Origin: Lactiplantibacillus herbarum | GTDB taxonomy: Bacteria > Bacillota > Bacilli > Lactobacillales > Lactobacillaceae | Length of the DNA stretch: 36,030 bases | Reading direction: 5' to 3' | Assembly: GCF_001039045.1 (NCBI RefSeq) | Contig: NZ_LFEE01000005.1 | Coordinates: forward strand, 11,687 to 47,716 | Part shown: positions 1 through 7,009 of the stretch, one piece after another | Numbering within the stretch: the stretch's first letter is position 1 | Layout: every line of letters starts with the position of its first letter | Made by a program: the position numbers and the translations under genes | Notes under the pieces: model-generated | Database searches by the model: none | The model's input: only the letters and a program-made list of their open reading frames with translations | What the model was told of the DNA's origin: nothing

Positions 1-46
1 GACAGAAGATGTTGGCATTCTGTGTTAACATCTCTTTTTATATCAT

Positions 47-119
47 GCCGGCTTAGCTCAGTTGGTAGAGCATCGGTATCGTAAACCGAGGGTCATCAGT
101 TCGACTCTGGTAGCCGGCA
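47..119 (+). tRNA. tRNA-Thr (anticodon CGU)
   Basis: The 7-bp acceptor stem GCCGGCT/AGCCGGC (47-53 with 112-118) and discriminator A119 are visible. The D-loop GCTCAGTTGGTAGAGC and T-loop TTCGACT are canonical. The anticodon stem TCGGT/ACCGA encloses the loop ATCGTAA, giving anticodon CGT, which reads ACG. CCA is not encoded. No clear promoter is visible in the 46 bases upstream. Confidence 0.96.
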
Positions 120-127
120 CTTCTTGG

Positions 128-150
128 ACGGGACATGGTTCCCGTTTTTT
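128..150 (+). terminator. Rho-independent terminator after tRNA-Thr
   Basis: The stem ACGGGA/TCCCGT (128-133 with 140-145) is followed by a run of T to 150. It lies nine bases past the tRNA end. Confidence 0.75.
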
Positions 151-173
151 ATTACAATCTGAATATATAAGTT

Positions 174-214
174 AACGAGGTAATCACTTATCATGGTGAT
201 TACCTCGTTTTTTT
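174..214 (+). terminator. Strong rho-independent terminator
   Basis: A perfect 14-bp stem (174-187 with 196-209) with an 8-base loop is followed by a T run to 214. It is a second terminator in tandem after tRNA-Thr and insulates the peptide transporter from upstream transcription. Confidence 0.9.
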
Positions 215-589
215 GTTTAATAACAAGTAAGTTGAGACGATGACATCTAAACTATCAATATTGGTGATTTGGTTTATTTAATAAGATTTTTAATGATAAG
301 ATGTGCGAAAAAGACATTCATCAAGCATTAATTATTTTGTATTAAATTAGAATTTGATATTAGCGTCTGTGAGTATTTAAATTAAACCAAAAGACTATTT
401 AATAGCTTTTGTTGCCATAAAGGGATTCTTGAACTAAGATAAATTCCAAATAATAATTTATTTAATGATTATTAGATTAAAAAACGGTTAGTGCTATTGT
501 TGAATAAGATTAAGGATAGTATAATAGTTATTATGCTTAATTAAGAAACAGAATTTGTTAGTTTTAAACGAAACACCTGTTAGATAAGT
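215..589. other. AT-rich intergenic region upstream of dtpT
   Basis: This stretch of about 375 bases is clearly richer in A+T than the neighbouring genes. It contains no ORF with a ribosome binding site that I can support. The only signal I would name is the promoter near its right end (497-525). The remaining AT-rich sequence could hold UP-like elements or regulator sites, but I recognise no specific operator. Confidence 0.5.
497..525 (+). promoter_or_regulatory. Probable sigma-A promoter of dtpT
   Basis: The -35-like TTGTTG (497-502), a 17-base spacer and a perfect -10 TATAAT (520-525) predict a start near 532 and a leader of about 70 bases. The -35 matches the consensus only in its first half. 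Confidence 0.6.
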
Positions 590-604
590 TTGGAGGAATC
601 TCTA

Positions 605-2077
605 TTGGATAAAGAGCAAAAACTGGATCGGTCGTTCTTCGGCCAACCCCGTGGTTTACGGACGTTGTTCTTCACTGAAATGTGGGAACGATTCAGTTAC
701 TACGGAATGCGCGCATTACTGATCTATTACATGTACTACAGTGTAGCTAAGGGTGGCCTTGGCTTTGATCAAGTTACTGCCGCTTCTATCATGTCAATCT
801 ACTCAGCATTGGTTTACGTTTCTAGTGTACTTGGTGGCTTCTTAAGTGACCGGGTCTGGGGAAGTCGTAAGACCGTCTTTATTGGTGGGATCCTGATCAT
901 GGTAGGTCACCTCGTCTTAGCAACCCCATTCGGTATTAGTGCCTTATTTGTATCAATCGCACTTATCGTTATTGGGACTGGGTTGCTGAAACCAAATGTA
1001 TCTGACATGGTTGGTCAGTTGTACTCTCCAGAAGATACCCGTCGTGATGCTGGATTCAGTGTCTTCGTTTTCGGGATTAACTTGGGTTCACTTGTTGCTC
1101 CAATTTTAGTTGGTCGAATTGGATTAAATGTTAACTTCCACTTAGGTTTCTCACTTGCTGCAATCGGGATGTTCTTTGGTCTCTTGCAATACTACTTTGA
1201 TGGTAAAAAGAATCTAAGTACAGCTAGCCTTTACCCAACTGATCCGTTGGAACCTGGTGATTTAAGTAAAATTATTCGTCGGACGATTATTGGTGTTGTC
1301 GGTATTGCCTTAATCTTAGTTTTGATGAAATTAATGAATGCGTTGAACCTTGAAAATGTCATTAGTTTAATCAGTATCTTGGTTATCTTGACGCCAGTTG
1401 TTTACTTCATCTTGATGTTAACTTCAGAAAAGACGGATTCAACGGAACGTTCACGGGTACGAGCTTACATTCCATTGTTCATTGCCGCAGCATTGTTCTG
1501 GGCAATTGAAGAACAAGGATCAGCCGTATTGGCGTTATTCGCTGCTAATCGAGTTAACCTTGACTTAGGTTTTGTTCACTTAGCTGCTTCTGACTTCCAG
1601 ATGTTAAATCCATTATTCATTATGATTTACACCACACCATTCGTTTGGTTATGGATGAAGTGGGGGAAGAAACAACCTAGTTCACCTACTAAGTTCGCAG
1701 TTGGGTTAATCTTTGCCGGTGCATCATACTTGATTATGGCAATGCCAGGGGCCCTCTTTGGGACTGCTGGTAAAGTTAGTCCATTGTGGCTTGTTGGTAG
1801 TTGGGCTGTTGTTGAAATTGCCGAAATGTTGATTTCACCAATTGGTCTTTCTGTAACCACCAAATTGGCACCTCGAGCCTTTGCTTCTCAAATGATGAGT
1901 ATGTGGTTCTTAACTGATGCCGTGGGTAGTGCTTTAAACGCACAGATTGTTCGTTTCTACTCGACCAAGACTGAAGTACCATACTTCGCAACCATTGGTA
2001 TCGTCAGTGTCATCTTGGGGATTATCCTCTTCATGATGATTCCGATGATCAAACGTTCAATGAAGGGCGTTCTTTAA
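605..2077 (+). CDS. dtpT: POT-family proton-coupled di-/tripeptide transporter
   Basis: This membrane symporter of the proton-dependent oligopeptide transporter (POT/PTR2) family imports di- and tripeptides. The N-terminal region carries the family ExxERFxYY motif ([10 protein letters not shown]), and a later segment [11 protein letters not shown] matches the second PTR2 signature. The protein is hydrophobic throughout, consistent with 12-14 membrane helices, and its length of about 490 residues is normal. I place the start at TTG 605 because GGAGGA (592-597) sits seven bases upstream; an in-frame TTG at 590 overlaps that site. The gene is monocistronic, with a promoter at 497-525 and a terminator at 2095-2130. 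For a multiply auxotrophic lactobacillus, peptide uptake is a main amino-acid source. Substrate range cannot be read from sequence. Confidence 0.93.
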   Translation: MDKEQKLDRSFFGQPRGLRTLFFTEMWERFSYYGMRALLIYYMYYSVAKGGLGFDQVTAASIMSIYSALVYVSSVLGGFLSDRVWGSRKTVFIGGILIMVGHLVLATPFGISALFVSIALIVIGTGLLKPNVSDMVGQLYSPEDTRRDAGFSVFVFGINLGSLVAPILVGRIGLNVNFHLGFSLAAIGMFFGLLQYYFDGKKNLSTASLYPTDPLEPGDLSKIIRRTIIGVVGIALILVLMKLMNALNLENVISLISILVILTPVVYFILMLTSEKTDSTERSRVRAYIPLFIAAALFWAIEEQGSAVLALFAANRVNLDLGFVHLAASDFQMLNPLFIMIYTTPFVWLWMKWGKKQPSSPTKFAVGLIFAGASYLIMAMPGALFGTAGKVSPLWLVGSWAVVEIAEMLISPIGLSVTTKLAPRAFASQMMSMWFLTDAVGSALNAQIVRFYSTKTEVPYFATIGIVSVILGIILFMMIPMIKRSMKGVL

Positions 2078-2094
2078 AACTAAATTTTATTGGA

Positions 2095-2130
2095 AGATAT
2101 GTTATCTTATTGATAGCATATCTTTTTTTT
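2095..2130 (+). terminator. Terminator of dtpT
   Basis: A 12-bp stem (2095-2106 with 2112-2123, one G·U pair), a 5-base loop and eight Ts. It ends only three bases before the reading frame of the next gene, so that gene's start lies almost on the terminator. Confidence 0.88.
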
Positions 2131-2132
2131 AT

Positions 2133-2975
2133 TTGGAGGCGATCGTCATCGTACGATTAGCGTTTAGTAGTGATAATCATTTTGATGTTAACCGGGTGGA
2201 TGCTGCCGCGATGATGCAGGCTCAAGCTGCCTATTTATTACAGAATGGGGTGCAGTGGTACCTTATTGCGGGGGACCTATTTAATGACTTTCAGCGTAGT
2301 CAACAATTTGTCGTCGATTTACAGGCACTCTTAGGCGCTCAGACACAGGTTCGTTGGATTGCAGGCAATCATGACATGGTGCACGGTATTTCGTATGACG
2401 AGCTTGAAACGAGTCATTTTGATGGGTATCTGCATAATCAGTATGTCGACATACCAGCAACTAACTGGCGAATCATTGGTAACAACGGCTGGTATGATTA
2501 TCAATATGGAGAAAATGTTCCCGATGCGTCAGCGGCTGCTTTTTTGCAGTGGAAGAATGCTTTTTGGATTGACCGGGCGATTAAACAGCCAATGAGTGAC
2601 CTAGAACGCACAGATTTGATGTTGAACCAGGTTAAGGGGCAATTGAGTCTAGCACGTGCTGAGGGCAAACAGGTCGTGTTCATGACGCATTTTGTGCCCC
2701 GTGCAGGCTATCTGCGGTTCTCAACGGATAATCGCTTCTGGAACATGGCTAATGCGTTAATGGGGACGCCACGGCTTGGTGAGCTACTGGAAGAGTTCCA
2801 AGTGGCACACGTCTTATTTGGACATCTGCACGTGCACCCACAGCCACTGAAAGTTGCTAAGACGACGTATTACGATCAGGCGGTTGGCTACTGGCTTAAA
2901 CGCATCAATGAATGGCGAGCCGACAAGTTCATGGATGAGTGGTATCAGGATACTAAAATCATTGATTTAAAATAA
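2133..2975 (+). CDS. Metallophosphoesterase (calcineurin-like)
   Basis: This is a predicted cytoplasmic phosphoesterase of the calcineurin-like (Metallophos) superfamily. All dimetal-site motifs are present in order: DNHFD near residue 14, GDLFND near 48, GNHDM near 79, THF near 190 and GHLHVH near 231. Its length of about 280 residues fits the family. The substrate is unknown and I cannot assign it to a characterised subfamily. The start is problematic. The only canonical in-frame start that keeps motif I is TTG 2133, but GGAGG (2135-2139) overlaps and follows it. The codons at normal spacing after that site are ATC, GTC, ATC and GTA, and the first in-frame ATG would delete the metal-binding motif. 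The true start may be a non-canonical codon around 2142-2151. No promoter is clear; expression may depend on read-through of the dtpT terminator. Confidence 0.85.
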   Translation: MEAIVIVRLAFSSDNHFDVNRVDAAAMMQAQAAYLLQNGVQWYLIAGDLFNDFQRSQQFVVDLQALLGAQTQVRWIAGNHDMVHGISYDELETSHFDGYLHNQYVDIPATNWRIIGNNGWYDYQYGENVPDASAAAFLQWKNAFWIDRAIKQPMSDLERTDLMLNQVKGQLSLARAEGKQVVFMTHFVPRAGYLRFSTDNRFWNMANALMGTPRLGELLEEFQVAHVLFGHLHVHPQPLKVAKTTYYDQAVGYWLKRINEWRADKFMDEWYQDTKIIDLK

Positions 2976-2999
2976 ATTGAAAAAAGTTTTGAAAAAGGC

Positions 3000-3028
3000 T
3001 TGATTTTTTATTCAAAATTATGTATTCT
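3000..3028 (+). promoter_or_regulatory. Promoter of the tRNA-Tyr/tRNA-Gln pair
   Basis: TTGATT (3000-3005), a 17-base spacer and TATTCT (3023-3028) end about 18 bases before the mature tRNA-Tyr. Confidence 0.6.
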
Positions 3029-3046
3029 AATATAGTTGATTGATAC

Positions 3047-3129
3047 GGAGGGGTAGCGAAGTCTGGCTAAACGCGGTGGACTGTAAATCCACTCCTTCGG
3101 GTTCGGTGGTTCGAATCCACTCCCCTCCA
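3047..3129 (+). tRNA. tRNA-Tyr (anticodon GUA)
   Basis: A class II tRNA of 83 bases. The acceptor stem GGAGGGG/CCCCTCC (3047-3053 with 3122-3128) and discriminator A3129 are present. The anticodon arm contains CTGTAAA with GTA, and a long variable arm (CTCCTTCGGG) follows. The T-loop TTCGAAT is canonical. Confidence 0.97.
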
Positions 3130-3138
3130 TTTTATTTT

Positions 3139-3210
3139 TGGGCTATAGCCAAGTGGTAAGGCAACAGGTTTTGATCCTGTCATGCGCTGGTTCGAACCCA
3201 GCTAGCCCAA
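3139..3210 (+). tRNA. tRNA-Gln (anticodon UUG)
   Basis: The acceptor stem TGGGCTA/TAGCCCA (3139-3145 with 3203-3209) is closed by discriminator A3210. The anticodon stem ACAGG/CCTGT encloses TTTTGAT, giving TTG. The U1-A72 pair is typical of bacterial tRNA-Gln. It lies nine bases after tRNA-Tyr and is surely co-transcribed. Confidence 0.96.
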
Positions 3211-3225
3211 TAGCTGATTCACGGT

Positions 3226-3262
3226 AAGTGAGTTTCGATTTTAAGTCGAAACTCACTTTTTT
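3226..3262 (+). terminator. Terminator of the tRNA-Tyr/Gln unit
   Basis: A perfect 13-bp stem (3226-3238 with 3246-3258), a 7-base loop and a T run. Confidence 0.9.
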
Positions 3263-3325
3263 ATTAGTTTTAGATGGAAGTTTTTAAGCTACTGGATAAA
3301 AGCATGAGTTAATGTATAATTAATC

Positions 3326-3454
3326 GGATTTCATACAGCGTATTCTCAATACAGGATCGTTAGAAATCAAACAGCTAACTTAAATGGATAACAAATCGTT
3401 TACTTGTGAAAAAAAGCTTAGTAACTGTGTCAATTCAGTCACTAAGTTTTTTTT
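3326..3454 (+). ncRNA. Candidate small RNA, unrecognised
   Basis: A perfect TATAAT (3315-3320) lies between the tRNA terminator and a second hairpin terminator at 3417-3454, giving a potential transcript of about 125 nt. I find no ORF with a ribosome binding site inside it. The -35 region is poor, so the promoter is uncertain. The alternative is that the downstream hairpin serves only the convergent gene at 3492-4049. Confidence 0.3.
3408..3454. terminator. Bidirectional terminator
   Basis: The stem CTTAGT-A-ACTG/CAGT-C-ACTAAG (3417-3427 with 3436-3446, one A·C mismatch) is flanked by an A run on the left and eight Ts on the right. It can end transcription of the reverse-strand membrane protein gene and of anything coming from the left. 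Confidence 0.75.
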
Positions 3455-3491
3455 AATTACTATAGGTTACTTGAAGCTGTACTTATGCGGC

Positions 3492-4049
3492 TTAAGCCTT
3501 AACTTTAAACAACGAATTCGGAATGATCCACAATAGAAAATGCAAGACGAATAGGATTAGAGCAATCACTGGCTGGAAAAAGGCGACAATCAAAGTAACA
3601 CTATTTAATCCCAATGAAACCCACTCAAATTGTAAGGTGATCGGGTCAATGTCAGGGTTGGACTTAAAGACGGTTCTTCTCAGCGGAATCAGTGATAGAT
3701 TGATACTCATGATGTTGCAGAAATACAAGACTAACGGTACTCGTGACAACAAATCGGTGCCAAGCCAAGCAGTTGTCGCTGGCAGTAGTGAGCAAAAGAA
3801 TAGATAGAGCATATTAATCCAAATGAGCCGATTATCAATTTTTTTAACTCGTTGAAACAGGCGGTGGTGATTGATCCACATCGAGGAAATGAAGATAAAC
3901 GTGCCGATGTAGGCAAATAAGCTGGGTAAAATAGTGATTAGTGTTTGAACTGAGTGGTCATTGTCAGGCAATTTGATTTCCAATACTAATAGGGTGGCGA
4001 TAATGGCAATGACGGCATCTGTATATGCCTCAAATCTTTCGGGTTTCAT
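3492..4049 (-). CDS. TMEM175-family (DUF1211) membrane protein, putative potassium channel
   Basis: This integral membrane protein of 185 residues has about six hydrophobic segments. The N-terminus RFEAYTDAVIAIIATLLVLE is the DUF1211/TMEM175 signature; bacterial members have been described as potassium-selective channels. The usual FSD triplet reads YTD here, a conservative change. The length is normal for single-repeat bacterial members. Translation starts at ATG 4049 with a near-perfect AGGAGGT (4057-4063) at seven bases. The gene is monocistronic and ends at the bidirectional terminator 3408-3454. The channel function is inferred from the family only. Confidence 0.8.
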   Translation of the reverse strand: MKPERFEAYTDAVIAIIATLLVLEIKLPDNDHSVQTLITILPSLFAYIGTFIFISSMWINHHRLFQRVKKIDNRLIWINMLYLFFCSLLPATTAWLGTDLLSRVPLVLYFCNIMSINLSLIPLRRTVFKSNPDIDPITLQFEWVSLGLNSVTLIVAFFQPVIALILFVLHFLLWIIPNSLFKVKA

Positions 4050-4191
4050 AAAATAGACCTCCTAAGCGAATTTATTAATCATAGCACTAAAATCTGCGAG
4101 TACTAAAAGGATTCTTGATCAAATGTAGTTAATGGTGTTAAGTGTTAACGTGGTAATCAAAAGGGACTTACATAAACTGACAATAACAGTA

Positions 4192-4225
4192 TATAATTAA
4201 GACATACTTAATATTCGAAGGGGGG
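4192..4225 (+). promoter_or_regulatory. -10 element and ribosome binding site of a small ORF
   Basis: TATAAT (4192-4197) with a weak TTACAT (4168-4173) 18 bases upstream, followed by AAGGGGGG (4218-4225) eight bases before ATG 4234. The unbroken G run is an unusual but strong anti-Shine-Dalgarno match. Confidence 0.55.
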
Positions 4226-4233
4226 CTTTACAA

Positions 4234-4368
4234 ATGGGAATTTACATTTTCTGGAAAGCCGGTTTACCAACTACTAGTTCAGCATCACATACTTCTAGTG
4301 TTTCTAACGATCCATTCGGTGGTTTGCACTCATTCATCTTGAACTTAATCACCTCTGCCAAGAACTAA
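4234..4368 (+). CDS. Unrecognised 44-residue small protein
   Basis: The ORF runs from ATG 4234 to TAA 4366-4368. It starts MGIYIFWKAGLPTTSS, has a Ser/Thr-rich middle, and ends in a hydrophobic, possibly amphipathic stretch GGLHSFILNLITSAKN. It has a -10 TATAAT, a strong ribosome binding site at proper spacing, and a terminator directly after the stop. The codons (TTC, ATC, AAC, GGT, ACT) are those favoured in well-expressed genes of the window, which supports real translation. There is no classic signal peptide, double-glycine leader or cysteine. I do not recognise a family and assign no function; a membrane-associated or signalling peptide is possible. Confidence 0.6.
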   Translation: MGIYIFWKAGLPTTSSASHTSSVSNDPFGGLHSFILNLITSAKN

Positions 4369-4374
4369 TACGGC

Positions 4375-4419
4375 AAAAAAGATTCTGATTCCTATTTTAG
4401 GGAATCGGAATCTTTTTTT
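4375..4419. terminator. Bidirectional terminator between the small ORF and the DUF1722 gene
   Basis: The stem GATTCTGATTCC/GGAATCGGAATC (4381-4392 with 4401-4412, one T·G pair) has an A run before it and seven Ts after it. The right arm lies inside the last codons of the reverse-strand gene, so coding sequence and terminator overlap. Confidence 0.88.
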
Positions 4420-4805
4420 GTCGTGAGAAGGGGTGGCTGACAGTCTTGAATGATTTTGGACTGAAGCAAGTAGTCGACCTGGTATTTGATCGCTAATGTT
4501 TTTAAAAAGGGGCCGAGCTGATCTTGTTCTGGTGTTAGGGTACTTAATAGGCTGAGGTACGTCTGTCTTTCAACTGGCGTGCACTGCTTTTTGAAGTAGC
4601 CCCAGACATGTTGGTAGGCGGTGGTTAAAGTCGCCTTGGTAGGGGGGATCTTTGCCGCATCTTGTAATAATTGGTGGAAAGTAGCATCTTTTTCGGCTGA
4701 CCAGCTATTGTCTTTGGCAAGCTCGCGGATGGCTAGGTAAGTCTGTTGCGAATGCGCCATGACCCAATATTTGTAGTGAGCCCATTCTTGTTGCCAAGTA
4801 ATCAT
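4392..4805 (-). CDS. DUF1722 (YbgA-like) protein
   Basis: This soluble, largely helical protein of 137 residues resembles the DUF1722/YbgA family. The N-terminal WAHYKYWVMAHSQ followed by YLAIRELAKDN matches the family's typical HxKYxxxAHS pattern. The biochemical role of this family is not known to me, so none is given. The start ATG 4805 has AGGAGG (4815-4820) nine bases upstream. Its final codons and TAG stop (4392-4394) are embedded in the hairpin that also terminates the convergent small ORF. Confidence 0.72.
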   Translation of the reverse strand: MITWQQEWAHYKYWVMAHSQQTYLAIRELAKDNSWSAEKDATFHQLLQDAAKIPPTKATLTTAYQHVWGYFKKQCTPVERQTYLSLLSTLTPEQDQLGPFLKTLAIKYQVDYLLQSKIIQDCQPPLLTTKKDSDSLK

Positions 4806-4920
4806 ACAAGTCGTCCTCCTTATTAGAAAAAGTCTATAGTTAAGAGTTAGATTACGGATGCTGAAATTCGATGTAAAATGATATGCTTAATAAATAAGTT
4901 GGAAGTCGCCGGGCTTTCAC

Positions 4921-4949
4921 TTTACAAATGAAAACTGAATTTGTACGAT
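4921..4949 (+). promoter_or_regulatory. Probable promoter of proC
   Basis: TTTACA (4921-4926), a 17-base spacer and TACGAT (4944-4949), 37 bases upstream of the start codon. Confidence 0.55.
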
Positions 4950-4985
4950 AAGAGTTAAATTAGTTATTTAAAGGAGCAAACAAAC

Positions 4986-5778
4986 ATGAAAATTGGATTT
5001 ATTGGTGCTGGTAACATGGGACGGGCCATTATTGATGGCTGGCTAAAGATGAAAGCCGTCGCACCAGCAGATATTTATCTGCACAGTGCCCACGCAACGA
5101 GCTATCAGCCATATGCTCAAGCAAACGGTTTAAATGCCTTAGAGTCTAATGTAGCTGTTGCTGAGGCGGCTGACGTGGTCGTATTAGCGGTTAAGCCTAA
5201 TATTACGTTAGCCACCCTAAAAGAGATTCAGCCTGCATTAACGGCTGGTAAATGGGTGATTACGATGGTTTCCGGGCTGAGCCTGGCCGACTACGCAACT
5301 GTCATCCCTGATTTACCCGTATTACGAATCATGCCCAACGTCAACGTAGCGATTGGTGCCGGCATGACTGCTTTAATCGGTAGCGCAACGTTAACTGCTG
5401 AGCAATATGCTGCCGGTTCAAAAGTTGTTTGATGCGATTGGTGCAACTAGCGAAGTAGCTGAAAATGACTTCAGTACTTTTTCAGCTTTAGCCGGTAGCT
5501 CGCCAGCCTACATTTACTTCTTTATTGACGCAATGGCTCGTGCTGGTGTCAAACACGGTTTGAGTAAGGATGCGGCCACTAAGATTGCGGCTCAAGCCAC
5601 ACTTGGTAGTGCTGAAATGGTTTTGAAGTCTGATAAGATTCCGTTCGACTTGATCGATCAAGTTTCTTCACCAGGTGGTACGACGGTAGCCGGTCTATTG
5701 GCAATGGAAGAGGCGGGCTTTATGACTGCTGTTGTCAAAGGAATCGACGCAACGATTGCTAAAGAACTGGGCGAATAA
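4986..5778 (+). pseudogene. proC: Pyrroline-5-carboxylate reductase, interrupted by a frameshift
   Basis: ProC catalyses the last step of proline synthesis, NAD(P)H-dependent reduction of pyrroline-5-carboxylate. The N-terminal part (4986-5432) has the Rossmann motif GFIGAGNMG and RIMPNVNVAIGAG. The C-terminal part (in frame from about 5407 to 5778) has AGSSPAYIYFFIDAM, the substrate-binding DQVSSPGGTT and the normal C-terminus. Together they make a full-length enzyme of about 264 residues. The frame changes at GCCGGTTCAAAAG (5412-5424): removing one G (5415 or 5416) restores AAVQKLFDAIGA across the junction, while as written the first frame stops at TGA 5430-5432. The start ATG 4986 has AAGGAG at nine bases. 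ATG 5407 has no ribosome binding site. This could be a true mutation, a sequencing error or, less likely, a +1 slip at GTT-TGA. Confidence 0.85.
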
Positions 5779-5799
5779 CAAATTACTTGGGACTGGTGG

Positions 5800-5828
5800 T
5801 TGCATGTTTGGTCTATACCGATTATAAT
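5800..5828 (+). promoter_or_regulatory. nagA promoter with NagR-type operator in the spacer
   Basis: TTGCAT (5800-5805), a 17-base spacer and a perfect TATAAT (5823-5828). Inside the spacer TTGGTCTATACCGA (about 5808-5821) is a palindrome of the type bound by NagR/DasR (GntR/HutC) repressors. Binding here would block RNA polymerase directly; release by an amino-sugar phosphate would be expected from the family. Confidence 0.8.
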
Positions 5829-5858
5829 AAAACCAGTAAATCCAAGGAGGAATTGTTC

Positions 5859-6995
5859 ATGAGCAAAGTTTTAAAACATGCCATCATTTATACGGGGCTA
5901 GAAAAGATCGATGACGGCTACATTCGTTTCGGTAAGGAAATTGAAGCGGTTGGTCCAATGGATGATTACGTTGCCCAACCTGATGATGATATCGAATTTG
6001 TCAGTGGCAAGACGATTGTACCGGGCTTTATTGATGTTCATAGCCATGGTGGTTATAGTTTTGATGCAATGGACGGTAACCCAGCTGAAATTAACGAAAT
6101 GGTTAATGATATGGTTGCCCGTGAAGGGATTACGTCATACTTCTGTACGACAATGACCCAATCCAATGAAAATCTTGACCACTCAATGGAAGGTATCAAC
6201 AAGGCAGCCGATGAAAACCCAGTTATTCAGGGGGTTCATTTGGAAGGACCATTTATCTCCGCATCCTTTAAGGGTGCCCAACCTGAAAAGTACATCAAGG
6301 ATCCTAACGTTGACTTATTAGACAACTGGAATAAATTATCTGGTGGTCGCGTTAAGTTAATCACCTACGCACCAGAAGATCCTGGTTCGCGTGAATTTGA
6401 AAAGTACTGTTTGGAAAATGGTATCGTGCCTTCTGTTGGTCACAGTAACGCAACTCGTGAACAGTTATTAGCAAGTAAAGCAACCCACGTCACTCATTTA
6501 TACAATGCGCAACGTGAATTCAAGCACCGCGAACCCGGTGTTACGGGTCATGCCATGCTTGAAAATAACATGTACTGTGAATTGATCTGTGACGGTTTCC
6601 ATATCGTTCCCGATATGATCAAACTCGCTTATGAACAAAAGGGTGTTGACCGGATCGAACTTGTGACCGACTCAATGCGCGCCAAGGGCGAACCCGATGG
6701 TATCAGTGAATTAGGTGGCCAAAAAGTGATTGTTAAGGATGGTCAAGCTCGCCTTGAAGAAGGTAACTTAGCTGGTTCTGTCTTAACTTTCATCAACGCC
6801 TTCAAGAATATTCAAAAATTCACTGGTTGTGGAATTGCTGACGCCGTTACGATGTCTTCAGTTAACCAAGCTCGTGAATTCGGCTTAACGAATAAAGGAA
6901 CTTTGGAAGCTGGCAAAGATGCAGATATCAACATCTTAGACGGTAACCAAGACCTTGTTGCAACTTATAGCTACGGTAACAAAGCAGCTAAATAA
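5859..6995 (+). CDS. nagA: N-acetylglucosamine-6-phosphate deacetylase
   Basis: The enzyme removes acetate from GlcNAc-6-P to give glucosamine-6-P, feeding amino-sugar catabolism and cell-wall recycling. It belongs to the amidohydrolase superfamily. Visible motifs are DVHSHGG (metal site), HLEGPFIS, VGHSNAT, HLYNAQ and the catalytic-aspartate motif LVTDSM, ending with LAGSVLTF and a C-terminal beta-sandwich strand GKDADINIL. The start is ATG 5859 with AAGGAGG (5844-5850); an upstream extension of the frame overlaps the promoter and is not coding. The length of 378 residues is normal. It is followed after 14 bases by its likely regulator gene, so the pair forms an autoregulated operon. Confidence 0.95.
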   Translation: MSKVLKHAIIYTGLEKIDDGYIRFGKEIEAVGPMDDYVAQPDDDIEFVSGKTIVPGFIDVHSHGGYSFDAMDGNPAEINEMVNDMVAREGITSYFCTTMTQSNENLDHSMEGINKAADENPVIQGVHLEGPFISASFKGAQPEKYIKDPNVDLLDNWNKLSGGRVKLITYAPEDPGSREFEKYCLENGIVPSVGHSNATREQLLASKATHVTHLYNAQREFKHREPGVTGHAMLENNMYCELICDGFHIVPDMIKLAYEQKGVDRIELVTDSMRAKGEPDGISELGGQKVIVKDGQARLEEGNLAGSVLTFINAFKNIQKFTGCGIADAVTMSSVNQAREFGLTNKGTLEAGKDADINILDGNQDLVATYSYGNKAAK

Positions 6996-7009
6996 ATTAG
7001 AGGTAAGGA

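Noticed and set aside
3523-3807. Plus-strand ORF of 94 codons
   Set aside because: Lies wholly antisense to the TMEM175-like gene, which has a clear start, ribosome binding site and family motif. This frame has no supported features.
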